Part shown: in pieces, positions 1 to 6,443 of the stretch
How positions within the stretch are numbered: the stretch's first letter is position 1
Layout of the letters: every line of letters starts with the position of its first letter
Source of the DNA: an uncultured Methanobrevibacter sp.
GTDB taxonomy: Archaea > Methanobacteriota > Methanobacteria > Methanobacteriales > Methanobacteriaceae
DNA: 7,231 bases
Assembly: GCA_904501935.1 (NCBI GenBank)
Contig: CAJGDA010000076.1
Coordinates: forward strand, 1-7,231
Reading direction: 5' to 3'
Position numbers and translations under genes: made by a program
Notes under the pieces: generated by a model
What the model was told of the DNA's origin: nothing
What the model saw: only the letters and a program-made list of their open reading frames with translations
Database searches by the model: none

Positions 1-1
1 T

Positions 2-346
2 CGTGACACTGCAATCGTATGTACTGCATCTGTCGGTGGTTTAACTGGTGTAATCAACCAAGCTGATTACTGTGCCGCTAAAACTGGTGTAATCGGATTG
101 TGCCGTGCACTTGCATTAGAATTTGCTCCAAGAAAAGTAAGAGTAAACTCAATTGCACCAGGTATGATTATGACCGACATGTTACGTGGGGTAAACCAAG
201 ATGAATTGAATGCACTTGCTGCAACAATCCCTCTCGGACACATTGGAGAAGTGGAAGAAATCGCTGGAGCATTAGAATACATCTTAACTGCAGATTACTT
301 AACTGGACAAGTTATTTCACCTAACGGTGGATTCGTATTACAATAA
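2..346 (+). CDS. Short-chain dehydrogenase/reductase (FabG-like), C-terminal 114 residues; 5' end outside window
   Basis: The reading frame is already open at base 2 and runs to TAA at 344-346, so only the C-terminal part is present. It shows the classical SDR catalytic segment: a Ser in the motif TASVGG (fragment residue 10), the YxxxK pair as YCAAK (Tyr23, Lys27), then the conserved NSIAPG segment and the ending LTGQVISPNGG, which matches the usual TGQ-x-x-x-(D/N)GG tail. These enzymes are cytosolic NAD(P)(H)-dependent oxidoreductases. The length and motif spacing fit the last 45% or so of a roughly 250-residue FabG-type protein. Archaeal members are often labelled 3-oxoacyl-ACP reductase, but archaea generally lack a bacterial-type fatty acid synthase, so the real substrate is unknown. 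The stretch is visibly richer in G+C than the intergenic DNA, as expected of coding sequence. The family is secure; the substrate cannot be told. Confidence 0.93.
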   Translation, partial: RDTAIVCTASVGGLTGVINQADYCAAKTGVIGLCRALALEFAPRKVRVNSIAPGMIMTDMLRGVNQDELNALAATIPLGHIGEVEEIAGALEYILTADYLTGQVISPNGGFVLQ

Positions 347-378
347 GGTTATTTGACCTTATTTATTCTTTTTTTTTT
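342..378 (+). terminator. Hairpin plus T10 terminator of the SDR gene
   Basis: A perfect 8-bp stem, AATAAGGT (342-349) pairing with ACCTTATT (356-363), encloses a 6-nt loop. Ten consecutive T follow at 369-378. The left arm contains the SDR stop codon. The T-run reaches the stop codon of the converging ABC gene (377-379), so the convergent genes share this 30-bp gap. On the minus strand the T-run reads as A, so only the hairpin, without a T-tract, could act on the opposing operon. Confidence 0.75.
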
Positions 379-2182
379 AAATCAGATTTTCATTTGATTG
401 GGTGTTTAGTGTATTGTAATAGTATCCTTTAAGCTCTAAAAGCTCTTCATGAGTTCCTTGTTCTATTATTTCTCCGTTTTCGATTACAATAATCTTATCT
501 GCATTTCTGATTGTTGATAACCTATGTGCTATAATGAAACTGGTTCTTCCTTCCATCAATTTGTCCATAGCCTTTTGGATTAATTTTTCTGTTCTTGTAT
601 CAACGCTGGATGTTGCCTCATCCAAAATCAGCACTTCTTTTTTAGAGAGGATTGTTCTGGCTATTGTCAATAATTGCTTTTGGCCATGGGAAATGTTGTC
701 TGTATCTTCATTTAAAAGGCTTTCATAACCGTCTGAAAGCTGATTTATGAAATTGTCTGCATAGACTTGCTGTGCTGCTTCAACTACTTCATCATCTGTT
801 GCATCAAGATTTCCATAGCGTATGTTGTTTGAAATCGTATCTGAAAAGAGCCAGGAATCCTGCAGAACCATTCCAATTAGTGACCTTAGGGAATGCTTGT
901 CATATTCTTCAATATCCACCCCATCAATTTTGATTGACCCTGAGTTGATGTCATAGAATCTCATGAGCAATTTGACAATGGTGGTTTTTCCAGCTCCGGT
1001 TTTTCCAACAATAGCAATCTTCTGGCCTTTTTTAACTTTGAGTGTGAAATTCTTAATTACTTTTTCATTTGGAGTGTAGCCGAAATTCACATCTTCAAAT
1101 GATATTTCATCTTTGATTTCGCTTATCTGTTTGGTTGATGTATTCTCTTCATCTTCAAAATCTAAAAATTCAAAAATACGTTCAGTTGCAGCCATAGCAG
1201 TTTGAATTTGATTCATGACTCTTGTAATTTGTTGGATTGGTCTTGTAAAGCTTTGGGTATATTGGAAAAATGCCAAAATGTCTCCAACTGCAATTGCACG
1301 TTGAAGCACAAAAATTGCACCTAAAACCGCAATGACGACATATGTAAAGTTTGAAATGAAATTCATCAACGGACCGTTCAGGCTTGAATAGAACTGTGAT
1401 TTCCATTCTTGGTCATACCAGTTTTCGTTGTCACTTTCGAATTTCTCAATTGAGACATCCTCCTGGTTGAATGCACGGATGATGTCATGGCCAGTGAAAG
1501 TCTCTTCAATTTGGGAATTCAGACTTCCTTTAAAGACTAACTGTTTTAGGAAGTAGCTTTGGGAGTGTTTTGTAATAAAGCTTATTACTAAAAATGCAAT
1601 TGGGACAAGCACGATTGTTGCAAGAGTCATCCAGACATTGATTGTCAACATCATTATAAATACTCCGACAAGAGTAATTACTGCGGTAGTCAATTGAATG
1701 AATGATTGTGTAATTCCCTGTTGCAGGGAATCGATATCGTTTGTTATTCTTGATAGAATGTCTCCCCTTTTGTTTTCATCAACGCTTTCCATTGGCAGGT
1801 GCAGAATTTTGTCCATTAACTTTTCTCTTAAATCGTAACTTATTTGAGTGGATATTTCAACTATAAATAGGCTTTGCAGGTATGCAAATACGGAACTAAT
1901 GACATAAAGAATACTGACTATTGTCAAGAGATGCAATAGTATACTGAAGTCAATTGTACCTGTATGGTTCATGATGCTTTCAATACCATTATAAATTGTT
2001 GTCGTAGCCTGTCCAATCAACAGTGGAGCTATTATCGTAAAGGCAGTTGAAATAATCGCACATATCACTGTAACTATTAATTTAATCTTGTGGTCTTTTA
2101 ATAGGCTTATTATATTTTTAATGGCCTTTTTGTTGTCTACCGGCTTTTCTGGAGGCTTCCTTCTGATTGGTCTTGGACTCAT
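377..2182 (-). CDS. ABC exporter half-transporter, catalytically competent subunit (601 aa; TM288/BmrD-like)
   Basis: A type IV (ABCB-like) exporter half: an N-terminal membrane domain with about six helices (approximately residues 34-56, 80-105, 160-180, 183-205, 274-296, 300-320) followed by an ATPase domain (approximately 358-595). Walker A is GKTGAGKT at 393-400, the Q-loop Gln is 441, Walker B is LILDE with catalytic Glu522, and the switch His is 553. The signature is degenerate, ISHGQ at 497-501 instead of LSGGQ. In a heterodimer this half would supply Walker A/B and His to the working ATP site, and its poor signature to the degenerate one. The N-terminus is basic and proline-rich (about 20 residues) before the first elbow helix. 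The start ATG (2180-2182) overlaps the stop of the upstream partner as ATGA, which suggests translational coupling; only a G-rich stretch, not a clean SD, precedes it. Homology predicts export of drugs, lipids or peptides across the cytoplasmic membrane; the substrate is unknown. Confidence 0.95.
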   Translation of the reverse strand: MSPRPIRRKPPEKPVDNKKAIKNIISLLKDHKIKLIVTVICAIISTAFTIIAPLLIGQATTTIYNGIESIMNHTGTIDFSILLHLLTIVSILYVISSVFAYLQSLFIVEISTQISYDLREKLMDKILHLPMESVDENKRGDILSRITNDIDSLQQGITQSFIQLTTAVITLVGVFIMMLTINVWMTLATIVLVPIAFLVISFITKHSQSYFLKQLVFKGSLNSQIEETFTGHDIIRAFNQEDVSIEKFESDNENWYDQEWKSQFYSSLNGPLMNFISNFTYVVIAVLGAIFVLQRAIAVGDILAFFQYTQSFTRPIQQITRVMNQIQTAMAATERIFEFLDFEDEENTSTKQISEIKDEISFEDVNFGYTPNEKVIKNFTLKVKKGQKIAIVGKTGAGKTTIVKLLMRFYDINSGSIKIDGVDIEEYDKHSLRSLIGMVLQDSWLFSDTISNNIRYGNLDATDDEVVEAAQQVYADNFINQLSDGYESLLNEDTDNISHGQKQLLTIARTILSKKEVLILDEATSSVDTRTEKLIQKAMDKLMEGRTSFIIAHRLSTIRNADKIIVIENGEIIEQGTHEELLELKGYYYNTLNTQSNENLI

Positions 2183-3885
2183 AATCCCGCCCCCATGCTG
2201 TCGACTTGTGTATTGACGATTTCCCTGTAGATTTCACAGCTTTCTTTTAAAGTGTCGTGTGTTCCCTTGTCAATTATCTCTCCATTGTCTATTACAAGTA
2301 TTTCATCTGCATCCTTGATTGTTGAAATTCTCTGTGACACTATCAAAATCGATGAATCACTTAGTTTCTTTAAGTTATTTTTGATTTTTCGCTCCGTATT
2401 CATGTCAAGGGCAGAAAAACAGTCGTCAAACAAGTAAAAGTCATGCTTACCGATAATCGCCCTTGCAATTGATAAGCGTTGCTTTTGACCACCTGAAAAG
2501 TTGGATCCTCCTTGAGTAACTTCCTCTTCCAGGTTTTCGACAAAATCAACTTGGGCAAGGCTTAATGCATTTTCAATTTCATTGTCTGTTGCATCGTTTT
2601 TACCGATTTTCATGTTTGATTTGATGTTTCCTTGGAATAAAATCGCTTTTTGTGGAGTAAAACTGATTTTATCCCTTAAACTTTTAAGTTTGAAGTTCTT
2701 GATGTTTTTGCCATCAATCAATATTTCGCCTGAAGTCGGGTCCTGCAGTCTTGGAATCAGATTAAGTATTGTGGATTTTCCACTTCCGGTTCCACCAATG
2801 ATTGCTGTGGTTTTTCCAGGCTCCAAACGGAAATTGATATCTTTTAAAGTCTCCTTTTCACTTCCAGGATATTGATAGCATACATCTCTGAATTCAATTG
2901 TTGGGTTTTGTGTAATTTCATCCAATTCCCCATCGGTGATTGTTATTTCGGTTGTGAGGACTTCATTTACACGCCTTCCGGAAACAAGTATTCTTGGAAG
3001 TATAATCATAAAAGCACCAATCATCAGAAATGAAGTCACGACCTGGGTTGAATATTGGATGAAAGCTATTATGTCTCCAGTCAGTAAGGCGCCTTTTAAG
3101 GCATCATATGCGCCGAAGTACAATATCAAAACTACCATCATGTTCATTATCAATGTCATCAGTGGAAGCATTATCAGCATCCTTTTGAATACGTAAATGT
3201 TAACGTCATAATAGTCCTTATTTATTTTCCTGAACTTCTCCTCTTCGAAGTCCTGCCTTACGAATGCTTTGATAACAGGTACTCCAATCAGTATTTCCCT
3301 TGCGGTCTTATTGATTTTATCAATGATTTCTTGGGTTATCTTAAAGTAAGGAACAACCTTTATGGTAATTATGACTAAAAGAAGGGTAACTGCAATGAAT
3401 GTAACAAGGATGATCCAGGACAAGTCAGTTCCAAGTTCAAACGCTTTGATGACACTTCCAACTCCCAAAAGCGGAGCAAACAAAAGTGTTATGAAAATCA
3501 TCCCTAAAACGCCTTGGAGCTGATTGATGTCATTGGTTGTCCTTGTAATCAATGAAGAGCGGGAAATATTATTCAATTCGTGATTTGAAAATCTCAAAAC
3601 CTTATTGTAAACGATTTTTCTTAAATCCTTGGCATAGCCGGATGCAACTCTACTTGAAAAATAAGACACACCAACGGTTGCAAGAGCAGATATGGCCACC
3701 ATTAATAGCATAATCATTCCAATATCTATTATATACTGGAAATTTGTATTTCTGATACCTATGTTTACAATATCTGCAGTATATTGCGGCAATGTCAACT
3801 CACAATATACCTGAATTACTAAAAATAAAAAAATGAATAAAATTTGTGGAATTCTATTCTTCATTGGTGCGATTAGCTTTTTCAT
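2179..3885 (-). CDS. ABC exporter half-transporter, degenerate-site subunit (568 aa; TM287/BmrC-like)
   Basis: The partner half: membrane domain with about six helices (approximately 12-32, 52-75, 127-147, 155-178, 236-258, 271-297), then an ATPase domain (approximately 328-560). Walker A GGTGSGKS (364-371) and Q-loop Gln412 are intact, and the signature FSGGQ (463-467) is canonical. Walker B is YLFDD, with Asp488 in place of the catalytic Glu, and the switch His is replaced by Gln518 (SQRIST). This defect set is known from the degenerate subunits of heterodimeric exporters and complements the defects of the 601-aa partner. The gene lies 17 bp after the DUF169 gene and overlaps the partner by 4 bp, so the three are probably one operon. 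No SD is visible before the ATG: the 17-bp gap is only A/T with an ATA-rich stretch. The N-terminus nevertheless aligns from M1 with what I recall of the family, and a later Met8 has no better SD, so I keep M1. Confidence 0.95.
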   Translation of the reverse strand: MKKLIAPMKNRIPQILFIFLFLVIQVYCELTLPQYTADIVNIGIRNTNFQYIIDIGMIMLLMVAISALATVGVSYFSSRVASGYAKDLRKIVYNKVLRFSNHELNNISRSSLITRTTNDINQLQGVLGMIFITLLFAPLLGVGSVIKAFELGTDLSWIILVTFIAVTLLLVIITIKVVPYFKITQEIIDKINKTAREILIGVPVIKAFVRQDFEEEKFRKINKDYYDVNIYVFKRMLIMLPLMTLIMNMMVVLILYFGAYDALKGALLTGDIIAFIQYSTQVVTSFLMIGAFMIILPRILVSGRRVNEVLTTEITITDGELDEITQNPTIEFRDVCYQYPGSEKETLKDINFRLEPGKTTAIIGGTGSGKSTILNLIPRLQDPTSGEILIDGKNIKNFKLKSLRDKISFTPQKAILFQGNIKSNMKIGKNDATDNEIENALSLAQVDFVENLEEEVTQGGSNFSGGQKQRLSIARAIIGKHDFYLFDDCFSALDMNTERKIKNNLKKLSDSSILIVSQRISTIKDADEILVIDNGEIIDKGTHDTLKESCEIYREIVNTQVDSMGAGL

Positions 3886-3902
3886 AAATATCTATATTAT
3901 TA

Positions 3903-4709
3903 TTATTGTTGCTTAAACTTTTTCCACAAATCTGTTTGAAGAACACTTTTTTCGCTTACTTTCTCTAGTTTCAGGAATAATTTCCATGGCATTGACAACT
4001 GCATATATTCACTTGGGATAAAGTGTTTCATTTTATTTTTGCCTGCAAAGTCAATTGGTCCTAGAATTGGCTTTGGATCATCGCTTTCTGCTTGTTTAAA
4101 TGTAAAGTTGCCAATGGCTTGACAAGCTGATGCCTGTGGGGTCAAAATGTAGGTATCTCTTGTTCTAAATGATGTATTGAGTTGAATTAATGCAGTTAAT
4201 TCAACAGCATTAACAGTAAAAATTACAGAAAGCGGAATTTCTCCATCTTCTAGATTTTCAAGGCCTTTGAATATAACGTAGTCTTCAGTGTCATAAATCG
4301 GACGGTTTTTGATGTTTTCCTTTGCAGTTTCAAAATCTGTGAATATCCTTTCTCCTTCTCTAAACATCTCGGCTGTGTGCTTTTTCATGTATCCTAGTCT
4401 GGTTTCATATTCTTCAAGGTCAGGTGCCGAATCCACTCCACATGATAGGAATGATGCCTGAAAGTCAAGTGCATCCTCATCCTTGAACCCATCTCCCCAG
4501 CCAAAACCTGAAGAGATTCCTCCGCAGGTAATGTTTTCACGGCCAAAACAAGTTGTTTTTCTTTTAGCTATTGTCTGTGCAATAAAACTCATTACACAAC
4601 CGCCTTTTCCTTCTTTAGGGCCTATTGCCTCTTCTGGTTTATTGTTGCTTTTGATTAATACTATCGGTGGAAATCTGAAATCCATTTCTTTTGATATATT
4701 GCTATGCAT
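3903..4709 (-). CDS. DUF169 (COG2043) family protein, 268 aa
   Basis: I recognise this as a DUF169-type protein from its pattern: an N-terminal beta segment (RFPPIVLIK), a GGC motif (Cys38), a Cys-x7-Cys pair followed by GG and a Gly-rich segment (Cys54, Cys62, then GGISSGFGWG), a further Cys90 (LSCG), a central 'VIFKGLENL' segment, and the C-terminal ACQAIG (Cys196). The family has no settled biochemical role. The conserved Cys residues could bind a metal or cofactor or be redox active, but that is inference. There is no signal peptide or membrane segment, so it is probably cytosolic. The start is ATG 4707-4709: AGAGGT lies 7 nt upstream, whereas the longer open frame up to 4814 has no SD and adds an F/K-rich tail unlike the family. 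It is the first gene of the presumed DUF169-ABC-ABC operon, with a 17-bp gap to the 568-aa exporter half. Confidence 0.85.
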   Translation of the reverse strand: MHSNISKEMDFRFPPIVLIKSNNKPEEAIGPKEGKGGCVMSFIAQTIAKRKTTCFGRENITCGGISSGFGWGDGFKDEDALDFQASFLSCGVDSAPDLEEYETRLGYMKKHTAEMFREGERIFTDFETAKENIKNRPIYDTEDYVIFKGLENLEDGEIPLSVIFTVNAVELTALIQLNTSFRTRDTYILTPQASACQAIGNFTFKQAESDDPKPILGPIDFAGKNKMKHFIPSEYMQLSMPWKLFLKLEKVSEKSVLQTDLWKKFKQQ

Positions 4710-4716
4710 TTTAATT

Positions 4717-4722
4717 ACCTCT
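4717..4722 (-). promoter_or_regulatory. Ribosome binding site fixing the DUF169 start
   Basis: On the minus strand AGAGGT lies 7 nt before the ATG at 4709. It matches the anti-SD of archaeal 16S rRNA and decides for this start over the upstream in-frame ATG at 4814. Confidence 0.8.
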
Positions 4723-4744
4723 AACAATATTTTTGTAGTTTTGA

Positions 4745-4753
4745 TTTTATATT
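4745..4753 (-). promoter_or_regulatory. Candidate TATA box of the DUF169-ABC operon
   Basis: The minus strand reads AATATAAAA. Transcription starting about 25 nt downstream would begin near 4724, giving a short leader that just includes the AGAGGT site. In DNA this AT-rich such boxes are common by chance, so the support is the spacing only. Confidence 0.4.
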
Positions 4754-4755
4754 GA

Positions 4756-5050
4756 TTATGAAAAAATCTTAATATGTAAAAAGTTTTTTTTAAAAAATTG
4801 AAGATTCCATTCATAAAAGTGCTGATTAAATTTTATTTCAATTCTTTCAAACACCCAAAAATTAAACACATCCATTGCCATTATTTTACTTTTTTTTGGA
4901 AATTTACGCTTCTGAACTTTCACTTCATCTTCAATATGAGATTTAGATGCTTTATTATGTATTTTACCCCACCAATGGGACTGTACAGTAGTTTTTTAAC
5001 ATTAACATCCAGCATTCATATTCAAAAATAACTTTCTGAAACTCTTTCAT
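4756..5050 (-). pseudogene. Possible frameshifted gene remnant, function unknown
   Basis: On the minus strand an ATG at 5050-5048 opens MKEFQKVIFEYECWMLMLKN and stops early at 4964. Shifting by one base at the A6 run (minus strand of 4992-4997) leads into a second open frame, 4995 down to TAA at 4756-4758, beginning KTTVQSHWWGKIHNKASKSH and continuing with a charged Lys/Glu-rich stretch. In the first 43 codons of this second part, G+C by codon position falls from first to third (about 40, 33, 26% by hand count), the usual coding pattern for an AT-rich genome. The end is low-complexity Phe/Lys. No SD precedes the ATG, and the DUF169 promoter and 5' region abut its end. I do not recognise the protein. 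It could be an old fragment of an accessory gene, or chance. Confidence 0.3.
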
Positions 5051-5213
5051 ATATGTTGATGCTCTTGAAGTTTCAGCTTATCTCATTAAACCGGAAAATT
5101 CGAAAGATTCTACAAGAAATGCAGATTGCAGACTTGCAAAAGGAATCAAGATAAATGAATGGATTCTTAAAAAATTAATTTTTTTTTTGAATCGTGAAAG
5201 AATAATGATGTAA
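5040..5213 (+). pseudogene. Possible coding remnant without start, function unknown
   Basis: The frame is open from 5040 to TAA at 5211-5213 but has no ATG or GTG near its 5' end and no SD. It includes VDALEVSAYLIKPENSKDST and continues through RNADCRLAKGIKINEW. By hand count G+C at codon positions 1, 2 and 3 is about 42, 35 and 21% over the first 43 codons, which favours this frame as formerly coding. An overlapping plus frame (5053-5154) has a start but an inverted composition with a G+C-rich third position. After residue 43 or so it runs into an A6TTAAT6 palindrome and T10 tract (5169-5188), which looks like non-coding sequence. I do not recognise the family. It could be the tail of a deleted gene. 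Confidence 0.25.
5169..5188 (+). terminator. Palindrome and T10 tract, possible old terminator
   Basis: A perfect 16-bp palindrome of six A, TTAA and six T (5169-5184) extends into ten consecutive T (5179-5188). Archaeal terminators are often bare oligo-T tracts, so this could be the terminator of the vanished gene whose remnant lies just upstream. It may equally be simple-sequence drift. Confidence 0.25.
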
Positions 5214-5422
5214 GTTGTTATTGCTTTCATATTTCATATTTTCTTTTGTTTCAGAAATTCAGTAGAAATTATTCTGGACATATTTTATCATTTTCTCTAA
5301 AATTTAATTTTCAAATTATTTTAATTGAACATTTTTTAGAATATTAAATTATATTATTGTATATTTTTTAAATATTTTTTTATATCTAAATTTCATTAAA
5401 AAATTTTCAAAAAACTGTAACA

Positions 5423-5430
5423 TTTAAATA
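5423..5430 (+). promoter_or_regulatory. Candidate TATA box of the DUF1002 gene
   Basis: TTTAAATA lies 45 nt before the ATG. Initiation about 25 nt downstream (near 5450-5454) would leave a leader of about 22-26 nt containing the full SD. The G+C-richer sequence between box and start (5431-5445) makes the box stand out from the A/T-rich upstream DNA. Confidence 0.55.
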
Positions 5431-5463
5431 CTACTTCAGCTAACTTATGATAGGAATTCAAAA

Positions 5464-5471
5464 GAGGTGAT
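5464..5471 (+). promoter_or_regulatory. Strong ribosome binding site of the DUF1002 gene
   Basis: GAGGTGAT is an 8-base match to the complement of the archaeal 16S 3' end, 4 nt before ATG 5476. It contains an in-frame GTG (5467) that would otherwise be read as a start three codons earlier. Confidence 0.85.
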
Positions 5472-5475
5472 AAAA

Positions 5476-6333
5476 ATGCGTAAGATTACTATACTTCTAT
5501 TAGGGTTAATCCTCGTTGGCATGCTAATCCCAGCAGGATTTTCAACTGATTCCAATGTCGTAATAACTTATGGTGAAACAACCTATTCAAATTCTAACTA
5601 CAAATCTTTCGTTGACAATTTCTTTGTCAATCAAGCAAATGTTGATATAAATAATGTTGGTATAAAAACAATTACAGCAGATCAAGTAAACCAAATCTCA
5701 GGTGGAATTACAGGCAAATATTACAATTCAAATCAAATTTTGTCTTCAGCGCTTGTAGATTTGAATGATAATGCTGATTTGAAAGTGACTGTTGACAAAT
5801 CAAAAATCACCACAATAACAGGTGACATGTATATTTCAGCTTTAAAATCCGCTGGAATCACTAAAGGCCATGTTTATGTAACAAGTCCTGTTCAAGCAAC
5901 AGGCGAATCTGCTCTTGCGGGCATTATGAACTCTTATGAGGTAGTAACTGATGTTGAAATTCCGGACAGTGTAAAGGAAGCGGCAAGCGATGAAATCTAC
6001 ACTGAAGCAGAAATTGTTAATAATTCAGATGTAAGTGCTGATGACTTGTCAAAATTGGTGGATGACGTAAAAGAAAAAGTATCCAATGAAAACATTACTG
6101 ACCATGCAACAATCGTAAATATCATCAATAATTATGTTGAAAACAACAACATCAACATAACATACAATGATATTGAAAACTTGGCAGACACTATCGAACA
6201 AGTGCAAAATGTTCAAGGGGATGTAAACTACTACCAAAACCAAGTAAATGATATATTTGGCAATGCTACTTCTAACGGTTTTTCAATCGATGCAATTTTA
6301 GATTGGATTAGATCCTTTGTTAATGGGATTTAA
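5476..6333 (+). CDS. Secreted DUF1002 (YpuA-like) protein, 285 aa
   Basis: The N-terminus is a typical signal peptide: basic MRK, a hydrophobic core at residues 5-20 (ILLLGLILVGMLIPA) and a likely cleavage after about GFS23. The body matches the DUF1002 family as I know it from Bacillus YpuA and from methanogens: a 'VVITYGE' start, the 'ILSSALVDL' segment near residue 88, 'DMYISALKSAGI' (118-129), and 'VYVTSPVQATGESALAGIM' (133-151) followed by SYE. Residues from about 160 on form an acidic, Asn-rich helical tail (approximately 165-285) ending in 'LDWIRSFVNGI'. There is no Cys, lipobox or C-terminal membrane helix, so it is probably released or held at the surface non-covalently. The function of the family is not established. 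ATG 5476 is chosen because GAGGTGAT lies 4 nt upstream. It stands alone with its own TATA box and a T7 tract after the stop, converging on the 155-aa gene. Confidence 0.88.
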   Translation: MRKITILLLGLILVGMLIPAGFSTDSNVVITYGETTYSNSNYKSFVDNFFVNQANVDINNVGIKTITADQVNQISGGITGKYYNSNQILSSALVDLNDNADLKVTVDKSKITTITGDMYISALKSAGITKGHVYVTSPVQATGESALAGIMNSYEVVTDVEIPDSVKEAASDEIYTEAEIVNNSDVSADDLSKLVDDVKEKVSNENITDHATIVNIINNYVENNNINITYNDIENLADTIEQVQNVQGDVNYYQNQVNDIFGNATSNGFSIDAILDWIRSFVNGI

Positions 6334-6349
6334 TTCCCCTTCTTTTTTT
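6325..6349 (+). terminator. Terminator of the DUF1002 gene
   Basis: A weak 4-bp hairpin, GGGA (6325-6328) with TCCC (6335-6338), spans the stop codon. It is followed by a pyrimidine-rich stretch and seven T at 6343-6349. The oligo-T tract is the stronger evidence. Confidence 0.5.
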
Positions 6350-6404
6350 AAAATTTGATGCATTAAATCAATAACAAAATAAATGTTTGTAAAACTATTA
6401 AAAT

Positions 6405-6422
6405 AAAAAAAATTGAAAAAAA
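6405..6422 (-). terminator. Double oligo-T terminator of the 155-aa gene
   Basis: Read on the minus strand, T7 (6422-6416) and T8 (6412-6405) follow the TAA of the upstream gene by about 20-40 nt. Tandem oligo-T without a hairpin is the usual archaeal termination signal. The DNA is AT-rich, so position after the stop codon is the main support. Confidence 0.5.
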
Positions 6423-6443
6423 TAAAAATAGTATAAATATTAT

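Larger units (their letters stand above)
4710..5475. other. Gene-free divergent intergenic region (766 bp) with decayed coding traces
   Basis: This region separates the minus-strand DUF169 operon from the plus-strand DUF1002 gene. It contains the operon's putative promoter at the left edge, two coding-like remnants (4756-5050 minus, 5040-5213 plus), then about 200 bp of almost pure A/T sequence (5214-5420) in which I see no gene, and finally the DUF1002 promoter and RBS. The middle (about 5057-5165) is roughly 34% G+C, clearly above the DNA to its right. No tRNA, CRISPR repeat or insertion sequence end is visible. Confidence 0.6.

Noticed and set aside
534..3196. Plus-strand and second minus-frame ORFs of 61-97 aa inside the ABC genes
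   Set aside because: They overlap strongly supported ABC coding sequence in other frames and have no SD or recognisable motif.
4710..4814. 35-residue N-terminal extension of the DUF169 protein from an ATG at 4814
   Set aside because: It has no SD, is F/K/I-rich and unlike the family, and the internal ATG at 4709 has AGAGGT at 7 nt. The extension also covers the likely promoter.
4798..5031. 77-aa plus-strand ORF opposite the minus-strand remnant
   Set aside because: It is Phe-rich and looks like the complement of the Lys/Glu-rich minus frame, with no SD. It is best seen as an antisense shadow.
5053..5154. 33-codon plus-strand ORF starting at ATG 5053
   Set aside because: Its third codon positions are the most G+C-rich (about 46% by hand count), the reverse of coding DNA in this genome. 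The overlapping frame 5040-5213 fits better. No SD was found.
5467..5475. GTG start three codons before the DUF1002 ATG
   Set aside because: This GTG is part of the SD sequence GAGGTGAT itself, so it cannot serve as the start with that SD.
6049..6243. 64-aa minus-strand ORF inside the DUF1002 gene
   Set aside because: Val/Ile/Tyr-rich complement of an Asn/Asp-rich coding region, with no SD. It is a shadow frame.
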